Source of the DNA: CAZLRH01 sp964562015
GTDB taxonomy: Bacteria > Verrucomicrobiota > Verrucomicrobiia > Opitutales > JABDGR01
Length of the DNA stretch: 7,621 bases
Reading direction: 5' to 3'
Assembly (NCBI GenBank): GCA_964562015.1
Contig: CAZLRH010000051.1
Span: 1 to 7,621 of the forward strand
The position numbers and the translations under genes were made by a program. Under the pieces are notes generated by a model. The model was not told where the DNA came from. It made no database searches and saw only the letters and a program-made list of their open reading frames with translations. Below are positions 1 through 4,666 of this stretch, piece after piece. Numbering within the stretch: the stretch's first letter is position 1; each line of letters begins with the position of its first letter.

Positions 1-286
1 TGATCATGTTCTTGACGAAGTCGGCGTGGCCGGGGCAGTCCACGTGGGCGTAGTGGCGCTTCTCGGTTTCGTACTCGACGTGCGCCACGGCGATCGTGAC
101 GATCTTGGAGGCGTCACGCACGGTGCCGCCTTTGGCGATGTCGGCGTACGACTTGAAAGTGGCGAGGCCCTTGTCCGACTGGACTTTGAGCAGCGCGGTC
201 GTGAGGGTCGTCTTGCCGTGGTCAACGTGGCCGATAGTGCCGACATTGACGTGAGGCTTGGTCCGGTTGAAGGTTTCTTTAGCCAT
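1..286 (-). CDS. tuf: Elongation factor Tu, N-terminal part (cut by window edge)
   Basis: EF-Tu is the cytoplasmic GTPase that delivers aminoacyl-tRNA to the ribosome. The first 95 residues are present, starting MAKETFNRTKPHVNVGTIG. The G1/P-loop GHVDHGKT lies at residues 19-26 and the G3 motif DCPGH at 83-87, followed by ADFVKNMI; the rest lies beyond position 1. The start at 286 gives the normal family N-terminus. No Shine-Dalgarno is visible in the 45-nt leader. The gene follows tRNA-Thr on the same strand, as in the E. coli thrT-tufB arrangement, and is probably co-transcribed with it. Switch I is unusual: the canonical RGITI is replaced by KIVTI (residues 61-65) within a GGTVRDASKIVTIAVAHVEY context. 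The Mg-coordinating threonine (T64) is kept. Identification is certain; whether the genome has a second tuf copy cannot be seen. Confidence 0.98.
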   Translation of the reverse strand, partial: MAKETFNRTKPHVNVGTIGHVDHGKTTLTTALLKVQSDKGLATFKSYADIAKGGTVRDASKIVTIAVAHVEYETEKRHYAHVDCPGHADFVKNMI

Positions 287-331
287 GGGTCGTAGGTGAT
301 GAGAAGCGGGAATCGTGATGGTACCTTTTCG

Positions 332-407
332 TGGAGCCCCCGAACGGATTTGAACCGTCGACCTCGTCCTTACCAAGGACGCGCTCTGCCAACTGAGCTA
401 CAGGGGC
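332..407 (-). tRNA. tRNA-Thr, anticodon GGU (with encoded CCA)
   Basis: The minus strand folds into a full cloverleaf of 76 nt. The acceptor stem GCCCCTG pairs with CGGGGGC, the D arm is GCTC/GAGC with AGTTGGCA in the loop, and the anticodon stem CGTCC/GGACG encloses loop TTGGTAA. The T stem GACGG/CCGTT encloses TTCAAAT. The loop gives anticodon GGT, which reads ACC and ACU (threonine). The discriminator base is U and the CCA end is encoded at 332-334. It lies 45 nt upstream of tuf on the same strand, and tRNA-Thr beside tuf is a known ancient linkage. Confidence 0.97.
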
Positions 408-458
408 CCGCTCGAATAGGTAGCCCAGTTGCCTGGGCATTTCGAAGGGAAAGGTAGG

Positions 459-486
459 AAGGTAACGGAGTGCCAAAAAGGGTCAA
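459..486 (-). promoter_or_regulatory. Promoter of the tRNA-Thr-tuf unit
   Basis: On the minus strand a -35 hexamer TTGACC (486-481) is followed after 16 bp by TACCTT (464-459). The start point would fall near 452, about 45 nt before the tRNA 5' end at 407. No other sigma70-like pair of similar quality is seen upstream of the tRNA. The -10 matches the consensus at four of six positions, so the exact start is uncertain. Confidence 0.55.
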
Positions 487-495
487 GCCCTTTTT
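475..495. repeat. Inverted repeat AAAAAGGG / CCCTTTTT around the -35 box
   Basis: An 8-bp perfect inverted repeat (475-482 and 488-495) encloses the 5-nt loop TCAAG. The -35 TTGACC of the tRNA-Thr-tuf promoter overlaps the loop and one arm. It may be a weak, A/T-rich terminator for readthrough from vapBC, which is transcribed toward it, or a protein-binding palindrome. With only three G-C pairs in the stem, terminator strength is doubtful. Confidence 0.4.
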
Positions 496-621
496 TTGCC
501 TCCGCCGCTAATAAATAGGCCGAAAGGGTGAATAACTGTGATTTAATTAGGTTCGACCGAGAGTGTCCAATCTATCGCCGCCCTCGCCTGTCAGCGAGCC
601 GAAAAATACGGAATTTGAAAA

Positions 622-1047
622 TCAACCCGGCGCCACCAGCCGGCGCGGGCCGCGCCCGCGCAGATACACCGTGAAGTCCCTCGTGTCCACCGTCACCAAC
701 GGCAGCCGTGGATGCATATCACTGAGTACCATCAGGCAGGCGTCGGCAAAATCCACGAGGCGGTCATGATAGCGCGCCACCTCCGCCTGCACGTTGGCCA
801 GTTGATCGGGGAGGAGGTGCTGGGAGACGAGTGCGCCTTGATCAAGCATGGCTAAAACCTTTTGCGCATCACGAGAGGAAATCTTTCCGAGCAAATAATA
901 GGCCTCGGTGACGCAGGCTTCACAAGTAAGCCAGGGGCCGCGGACTTCCCGCGCCGCGTTGGCGGCCCATGCATGCCAGGCGTCGTCGTGGCTGATAAGG
1001 CCAACGAGAAAACCGGTGTCAACGAGAGCGCGAGCGGCCGAAATCAT
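622..1047 (-). CDS. VapC-like toxin, PIN-domain ribonuclease
   Basis: This 141-residue protein has the length and acidic residues of PIN-domain toxins, which cleave RNA with Mg2+ or Mn2+ and are held inactive by the cognate antitoxin. Visible motifs are the N-terminal LVDTGFLVGL (D10), TCEACVTEAYYLL (E43 and E48), VDFADACL (D99, D102) and TVDTRDF (D121, D124). D10, E48, D99 or D102, and D121 would make the metal-binding set. The start at 1047 lies inside the antitoxin gene (29-nt overlap), has no Shine-Dalgarno, and probably relies on translational coupling. It places D10 at the normal distance from the N-terminus. The RNA target cannot be predicted from sequence. The gene looks intact. Confidence 0.9.
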   Translation of the reverse strand: MISAARALVDTGFLVGLISHDDAWHAWAANAAREVRGPWLTCEACVTEAYYLLGKISSRDAQKVLAMLDQGALVSQHLLPDQLANVQAEVARYHDRLVDFADACLMVLSDMHPRLPLVTVDTRDFTVYLRGRGPRRLVAPG

Positions 1048-1264
1048 TGAAGTAGGCTTTGTTGGTGCTTAAGTCCGTCGGGCCACCCGTGGCGCTGCCG
1101 ATAAAATCCTTCAAGGCCTCGACCATGTCGATCCCCTCATCCTCGCCGAGGCCGCGCTCGAGCGCTTCGCGGATGACGGCGGAATCCGTGCGCCCGGTGG
1201 CGCGCGCCTGGCGGCGGATGCGGTCGTGCAGCGCCTTGGGCAATTTGACGGTTTTGGCGACCAT
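1019..1264 (-). CDS. VapB-like ribbon-helix-helix antitoxin
   Basis: From the ATG at 1264 this is an 81-residue protein. It has a predicted N-terminal beta strand (AKTVKLP), then ALHDRIRRQARATGRTDSAVIREALERGL, a typical RHH/CopG-type DNA-binding fold (about residues 3-40). A linker rich in acidic residues follows. The tail GGPTDLSTNKAYFNDFG matches the toxin-binding tail (DLSTN...FG) known from VapB-type antitoxins paired with PIN toxins. It should dimerise, bind its own promoter and neutralise the downstream toxin. An ATG at 1270 would add two residues. A TTG at 1300 is rejected because it overlaps the -35 box and places the operator inside the coding region. The gene overlaps the toxin by 29 nt, the usual antitoxin-first operon. 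Confidence 0.88.
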   Translation of the reverse strand: MVAKTVKLPKALHDRIRRQARATGRTDSAVIREALERGLGEDEGIDMVEALKDFIGSATGGPTDLSTNKAYFNDFGRSRSR

Positions 1265-1270
1265 GAGCAT

Positions 1271-1292
1271 GGTATTACCCCAGGGTATTACC
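1271..1292. promoter_or_regulatory. Double operator of the vapBC operon
   Basis: Two copies of the 9-bp palindrome GGTATTACC (1271-1279 and 1284-1292) lie 13 bp apart, directly before the antitoxin ATG. Together they also form an inner palindrome, TACCC-CA-GGGTA (1276-1287). RHH antitoxins typically bind such short paired sites as dimers of dimers, so this is the likely autorepression site. It covers the proposed -10 and most of the spacer of the promoter. Confidence 0.65.
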
Positions 1293-1300
1293 CTCGTCAA
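1272..1300 (-). promoter_or_regulatory. vapBC promoter (possibly leaderless)
   Basis: On the minus strand TTGACG (1300-1295, five of six consensus bases) is followed after 17 bp by TAATAC (1277-1272). A start seven nucleotides after the -10 would fall on the A of the ATG at 1264, giving a leaderless mRNA. No ribosome binding site is visible. The -10 match is modest (three of six). A one-base shift in phase would move the start slightly. Confidence 0.45.
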
Positions 1301-1433
1301 GGCCGGAAAATCCTGCGCGTGCGTAGCCCACTGCGAAGGTCGGCAAACGCCATCACCTTAGCCAATCGAAACATTTGCGTGACGCCGGCAATTTCGGTTG
1401 GCAGCGCGGGCGGGAATTTCTCAAGCTTTGCGG

Positions 1434-2948
1434 ATGACCCCGCACCTTAGCCGCCGCCAATTCCTCCGCTCTGCCGGCGGCATTACTTTTCTCGCGCTGA
1501 CGCCCGTGGGCCGGGGCTTGTTTGCCGCCACGAATACTCCGGCGGCTCTGCCCCTCTTCACCGCCCTGCCCTATGTGCAACCCGGGCCGGACAGCCAGCT
1601 CAAACCCGGCGCCGAAACCGTCCGCCTCGCCTGGCAGACCGAGCCCGTCAAGGCCCATTTCACCGTCGAATTTGGCCGCACCGAAAACTACGGCCGCACC
1701 GCCGCCGTCCCCTACGCCGAGCGCAGTTATCCCGGCGCGACGCCCGCCGGGCGCTACAATTACGTCGCGACTTTTGATCAACTGGAACTGGGGACGGAAT
1801 ATCACTATCGGGTCAAGGGCAACGGCGCCGTCATCGCCACCGGCTATTTCACCACCCGGCAGCCGCGCGGCGGGAAAATCCGCTTTGCCGCCTTTGGCGA
1901 CAATTGCAACGGCGACCCGAGCGACCACGCCATCGCCTACCAGGTGTATCAGGCCCATCCGGATTTTGTCATGAACACCGGCGACAATGTTTATGAAAAC
2001 GGCCTGGACAGCCAGTATAGCAGCTACTTTTTCCCCATCTTTAATGCCGACGTGGCGGCGCTAGACAAAGGCGGACCGCTGCTGCGCTCGGTCCCGTTTT
2101 ACTCCGTCATCGCCAACCACGACCTCAACACCACCGACCCGGCGACAGGCCATCCCTGCGCGGATTTCGACGAGCATCCCGACGCGCTCGCCTATTACAC
2201 GAATTTTCACCTGCCGCTGAACGGCCCCACCGTAAATCATCCCACCACCACGCGCGGGGCGGCGGACCGGTTGCAGAATTTTCGCGACTGCGCGCAGCAA
2301 CGCTTCCCGCGCATGGCCAATTATTCGTATGATTACGGCAACGCGCACTTTATCTGCCTCGACTCCAATACTTACATCGACGCCACCGACGCGGATTTGC
2401 AGGCGTGGATCGCCGCCGATTTGGCTGCCACCGACGCGAAATGGAAAATCGCGGTGTATCACCAACCGCCCTTCAACGCCGGCGCCAAGCACTATAAGGA
2501 GCAGCAGATGCGCCCGCTGTGCCCGCTCTTCGAAGCCCACAAGGTGGACCTCGTGCTCAGCGGCCACGAGCACATTTACCAGCGCAATCGTCCCCTTACC
2601 TTTGCGCCCGCGGATTTGTCCCGCGCCCACGCGCTGTATTCGAGCGACCGGCTGATTCCGGGAAAAATCACCCTGGACCTCGACTTCGACGGCGAAAAAG
2701 TTACCAAGCCCAAGGGCATCATTTATCTCACCACTGGCGCGGGCGGCAAGAAACTCTATGACCCCGGCTACACGAACGACCCGACCAAATGGCTGCACGC
2801 CGAGGACAACAACGTACCTTATGCGGTCAAAATGAACACGGACAAATATTCCTTTTCACTCTTCGAAATCGACGGCGACGTTTTGACCATGAAGCAGATT
2901 GATCAGGACGGAAGCGAGATTGACCGAATGAAGGTCACGAAGGCGTGA
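1434..2948 (+). CDS. Tat-exported purple-acid-phosphatase-like metallophosphoesterase
   Basis: The product of 504 residues should be a secreted or periplasmic binuclear-metal phosphatase. The N-terminus has a twin-arginine signal, SRRQFLRS (residues 6-13), then a hydrophobic stretch ending near GLFAA. Residues about 45-142 resemble the Fn3-like domain of purple acid phosphatases (LPYVQPG, TVRLAWQTE, LELGTEYHYRV). The metallophosphoesterase domain follows: FGDNC (D156), TGDNVY (D184, with Y187 as candidate iron ligand), ANHD (N228, H229), VYHQPPF (H343) and SGHEHIYQR (H378, H380). The full ligand set is therefore present, with two altered glycines (DNC for DxG, ANHD for GNHD). ATG 1434 is preferred over TTG 1398 because it puts the RR motif right after the start. 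No Shine-Dalgarno or clear promoter is seen. The natural substrate is unknown; phosphate scavenging is an inference from the family. Confidence 0.9.
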   Translation: MTPHLSRRQFLRSAGGITFLALTPVGRGLFAATNTPAALPLFTALPYVQPGPDSQLKPGAETVRLAWQTEPVKAHFTVEFGRTENYGRTAAVPYAERSYPGATPAGRYNYVATFDQLELGTEYHYRVKGNGAVIATGYFTTRQPRGGKIRFAAFGDNCNGDPSDHAIAYQVYQAHPDFVMNTGDNVYENGLDSQYSSYFFPIFNADVAALDKGGPLLRSVPFYSVIANHDLNTTDPATGHPCADFDEHPDALAYYTNFHLPLNGPTVNHPTTTRGAADRLQNFRDCAQQRFPRMANYSYDYGNAHFICLDSNTYIDATDADLQAWIAADLAATDAKWKIAVYHQPPFNAGAKHYKEQQMRPLCPLFEAHKVDLVLSGHEHIYQRNRPLTFAPADLSRAHALYSSDRLIPGKITLDLDFDGEKVTKPKGIIYLTTGAGGKKLYDPGYTNDPTKWLHAEDNNVPYAVKMNTDKYSFSLFEIDGDVLTMKQIDQDGSEIDRMKVTKA

Positions 2949-3032
2949 AGCAGAGAGTACGGAGCGGGGAGGACCAAGTTGGAACTTAGAAGCTGGAAGT
3001 TAGAATGCGGAATGCAAAAGGCGGTGGGAAGG
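2949..3032. repeat. Degenerate heptanucleotide-periodic array
   Basis: Immediately after the phosphatase stop codon the sequence can be cut into consecutive 7-mers with a shared pattern. The clearest part is AGTTGGA, ACTTAGA, AGCTGGA, AGTTAGA, ATGCGGA, ATGCAAA (2977-3018), with weaker units on both sides. Most units begin with A and end in GA. No reading frame or hairpin explains it. It resembles in kind the short tandemly repeated heptamers (STRR) described in cyanobacteria, and a second array lies at 4457-4505. Confidence 0.6.
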
Positions 3033-3036
3033 GTTA

Positions 3037-3045
3037 GGCTATGAT
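3037..3045 (+). promoter_or_regulatory. Putative -10 box (GGCTATGAT) of the first paralogue
   Basis: TATGAT (3040-3045) matches the sigma70 -10 at five of six positions and would start transcription near 3052, about 12 nt before the ATG at 3064. No convincing -35 is present at 16-18 bp. The same AGGCTAT core recurs upstream of the second paralogue, which supports a functional role. Confidence 0.4.
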
Positions 3046-3063
3046 GAATAGCGTCAATTTTCG

Positions 3064-3750
3064 ATGAGCCAAAAGAGATACAAATCCTGGTGGATGGTGG
3101 TGATTTTGATGCTGGTATGGATGGGAGTTCTTTGGGTCAAACTGATCCTGCTCCCAAGTATCGGTCATGTTCAACGCACTCCGGCTTCGTTGCATGCTGG
3201 CCAAATTGCAAAAGCCTACCTCTCGTTTTCTAACGCCGGACTAAAAGGGCGTTCCTTAGAAGTCCAGCCCGGCGCTACTGCCCATGCCGCAGCCTTTATT
3301 CTCGCCCAAAAAGCCGGGCTAAATGACGCGACGACGTGGTTCGTCGACGATGATACATTCGCTCCCGATCCGCGGCCGAAACTGGTGATTTCGGGGAATG
3401 TGGAAACCGCGACGGAAGTTAGCCCCGAATTTGCCAAAGCGACGCTCAGCTTTGAATTCGCCGCGAATATCGCGGTGGACGCCCCACCCTCGGCTACGCC
3501 GGTAGCTTGGACACGCGGCCTGCGTTTCGATGGCACTTGGGCGCCGAACTCTCCGTGGCATGGAGCCGGTGGGCGCATCGCCTTTCTGGACGGCCATGTC
3601 GAATGGTTCGAAAAAATCAGCACTGCCTCCAGAGAGAATTCACTGAGCATTTATCCCTTGCGGGAAAACGGCGGGCGACCCACTTCCGACATCCGCGAAG
3701 CCCTCCCTCCCGGCGCGGTGATATTAAGCGCTGTGCCGAAGGGGAAATAA
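3064..3750 (+). CDS. Membrane-anchored H-X9-DG protein, paralogue 1
   Basis: The function is not known. The 228-residue product has a basic start (MSQKRYKSWW), one hydrophobic segment at about residues 10-31 acting as a signal anchor, and a C-terminal domain that should face outside. The C-terminal part has WTRGLRFDGTWAPNSPW, then H166-X9-D176-G177 in HGAGGRIAFLDGHVEWF, the H-X9-DG signature found in pseudopilin-like proteins of Planctomycetota, Verrucomicrobiota and Lentisphaerota. Unlike true prepilins it lacks the G/A-F-T-L-I-E-L-like cleavage site. Other blocks shared with the next gene are AHAAAFILA (about 73-81), GLNDA, EFAAN and the tail IREALPPGAVILSAVPK. The ATG at 3064 is the only start giving the basic N-terminus, and no Shine-Dalgarno is seen. 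It could be a divergent minor pseudopilin or an unrelated family sharing the loop. Confidence 0.8.
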   Translation: MSQKRYKSWWMVVILMLVWMGVLWVKLILLPSIGHVQRTPASLHAGQIAKAYLSFSNAGLKGRSLEVQPGATAHAAAFILAQKAGLNDATTWFVDDDTFAPDPRPKLVISGNVETATEVSPEFAKATLSFEFAANIAVDAPPSATPVAWTRGLRFDGTWAPNSPWHGAGGRIAFLDGHVEWFEKISTASRENSLSIYPLRENGGRPTSDIREALPPGAVILSAVPKGK

Positions 3751-3759
3751 GGCTATAAG
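3751..3759 (+). promoter_or_regulatory. Putative -10 box (GGCTATAAG) of the second paralogue
   Basis: TATAAG (3754-3759) matches the -10 consensus at five of six positions. It lies just after the stop codon of the first paralogue and would start transcription near 3766, about nine nucleotides before ATG 3775. Preceded by AAGGC, it repeats the AGGCTAT core found before the first copy at nearly the same distance from the start codon. No good -35 is visible. Confidence 0.4.
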
Positions 3760-3774
3760 CAAGAGCTCACCTTT

Positions 3775-4464
3775 ATGCCTTCGCCGAAAAATCGCTCGCG
3801 CGTACTTTATATGGTGCTGGGGTTAATCCTGCTGGCCCTTTTGCTACCCCCCTTAATATCAAGCGATAAAGTTCACCTTGATACCGCCCGGCGGACTGCG
3901 AGCATGAGCAATGCCGAACAGATTGCCAAAACGTATCTTAATTTAAGCGAAGACTCGCGGATGCAGATAACGCAACTTAAAGCGGGCGACACCTCCCATG
4001 CTGCGGCGTTCATCCTGGCCAAGGAAGGCGGCTTGAACAACGCCAAGGCCTGGCTGTTGCCGGGCGCGACGCGGGACGAGCAAAAGCCGCTGCCCAACGT
4101 GGTCATTCGGGGCAATGTCTCCACCGCCATGACCCTGAATCCCGACTTTGCCCAAGTGACCTTGGGCTACGAATTCGCCGCGAATGTACCGCTCGGCGCT
4201 CCGCCCAGTACCACGCCGATTGTGTGGACGCGCGGGTTGCGCTCAGATGGTGCTTGGGCTCCAGATTCGCCCTGGCAAGGCAAAGGCGGGCATATCGCTT
4301 TTATGGACGGCCATGTGCGATGGTTCGATAAATTGAGCACGGCCTCTGGTGAAGATTCACTCGTAAAATACGGCACCACTACACCGACCGCAAATATCCG
4401 CGAGGCTTTGCCGCCCGGAGCAGTGATTTTAAGCGCGGTGCCGAAGCAGGCCGCCGGAAGGTAG
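3775..4464 (+). CDS. Membrane-anchored H-X9-DG-like protein, paralogue 2
   Basis: This 229-residue product is a tandem duplicate of the gene 24 nt upstream; roughly half of the positions after the membrane segment agree by eye. It has a basic start (MPSPKNRSR), a hydrophobic anchor at about residues 10-29 and the same blocks: SHAAAFILA, GLNNA, YEFAANV, WTRGLRSDGAWAPDSPW, GGHIAFMDGHVRWF and IREALPPGAVILSAVPK. The histidine of H-X9-DG is Q168 here, while D178-G179 are kept, so the signature is broken in this copy. There is no prepilin peptidase site. The last residues (QAAGR) differ from the GK ending of copy 1 and run into a heptamer array that contains the stop codon. The function is unknown. 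The separate -10 box suggests the two copies can be expressed independently. Confidence 0.8.
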   Translation: MPSPKNRSRVLYMVLGLILLALLLPPLISSDKVHLDTARRTASMSNAEQIAKTYLNLSEDSRMQITQLKAGDTSHAAAFILAKEGGLNNAKAWLLPGATRDEQKPLPNVVIRGNVSTAMTLNPDFAQVTLGYEFAANVPLGAPPSTTPIVWTRGLRSDGAWAPDSPWQGKGGHIAFMDGHVRWFDKLSTASGEDSLVKYGTTTPTANIREALPPGAVILSAVPKQAAGR

Positions 4465-4505
4465 AAGACAGGAGGTAGGAGGTAGAAGGTAGAAGGTAGA
4501 ATATC
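4457..4505. repeat. Heptanucleotide tandem array, consensus G(A/G)AGGTA
   Basis: Seven consecutive 7-mers are in perfect phase: GAAGGTA, GAAGACA, GGAGGTA, GGAGGTA, GAAGGTA, GAAGGTA, GAATATC. The array starts within the last codons of paralogue 2, and its first unit boundary contains the TAG stop (4462-4464). It is cleaner, and so perhaps younger, than the array at 2949-3032. Several units contain AGGAGG- or GGAGG-like strings, but no gene starts at a suitable distance, so they are not ribosome binding sites. Confidence 0.8.
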
Positions 4506-4548
4506 AGCGGTGGAAGGGTAATTAGCCAAAAGAAGAACTAAAAAACTC

Positions 4549-4577
4549 GCGCAGATAGACGCTGAGACGCAGAGGAG
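4549..4577. repeat. Short GACGCAGA-type intergenic repeat
   Basis: The stretch CGCAGATAGACGCTGAGACG followed by CAGAGG repeats GCAGA/GCTGA units separated by GAC at 8-10 bp intervals. Similar CGCAGAGACGCAGAG-like strings occur between genes in many environmental bacterial genomes (recalled, not searched). It is non-coding in context and lies between the heptamer array and the propeller gene. Confidence 0.4.
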
Positions 4578-4581
4578 GAAA

Positions 4582-4595
4582 GTGCAAAATTGCAC
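4582..4595. promoter_or_regulatory. 14-bp palindrome GTGCAA-AA-TTGCAC
   Basis: A perfect 6-bp inverted repeat with a 2-bp centre lies about 30 bp upstream of the proposed -35 of the propeller gene. The size and symmetry fit the binding site of a dimeric helix-turn-helix regulator. No regulator gene is present in the window, so the link is speculative. Confidence 0.35.
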
Positions 4596-4625
4596 GGATC
4601 CCGCAGACAAAGATGTGATTTTTCG

Positions 4626-4654
4626 TTTCCACGGGCCGGTTTCCGGGGTTTAAT
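4626..4654 (+). promoter_or_regulatory. Promoter of the beta-propeller gene
   Basis: TTTCCA (4626-4631, four of six consensus) and TTTAAT (4649-4654, five of six) are separated by 17 bp. Transcription would start near 4661, only about six nucleotides before ATG 4667, leaving no room for a ribosome binding site. Confidence 0.5.
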
Positions 4655-4666
4655 GCGGCAACCTTC

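Noticed and set aside
279..476. Minus-strand frame across the tRNA
   Set aside because: It reads straight through the tRNA-Thr gene and its promoter; not coding.
583..598. CTCGC/GCGAG inverted repeat downstream of vapC as a terminator
   Set aside because: Only five pairs and no T-run on the relevant strand; not better than chance in this base composition.
563..769. Plus-strand frame starting at a GTG in the vapC downstream region
   Set aside because: Two thirds is antisense to vapC, the product is low complexity, and there is no start signal.
1265..1300. TTG start extending vapB by 12 residues
   Set aside because: It would put the promoter and both operator palindromes inside the gene; the RHH fold begins at MVAKTVKLP.
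1398..1433. TTG start extending the phosphatase by 12 residues
   Set aside because: The twin-arginine motif normally lies near the N-terminus; ATG 1434 places it at residues 7-8.
1353..1958. Minus-strand open frame upstream of and within the phosphatase
   Set aside because: Mostly antisense to the Tat signal and Fn3-like domain, with composition typical of a shadow frame.
2061..2798. Long open frame (245 codons) on the minus strand
   Set aside because: It is antisense to the phosphatase gene, whose motifs are unambiguous. It has no recognisable domain and reflects GC-rich codon bias.
4457..4505. CRISPR or ribosome-binding-site interpretation of the GGAGGTA array
   Set aside because: Units are contiguous 7-mers without spacers, and no start codon follows at a usable distance.
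3216..4610. Minus-strand frames opposite the two paralogues (3216-3650, 4167-4610)
   Set aside because: They recur in both duplicates only because the sense genes are paralogous; the shared strings are reverse-frame translations of the DGHV(E/R)WF region.
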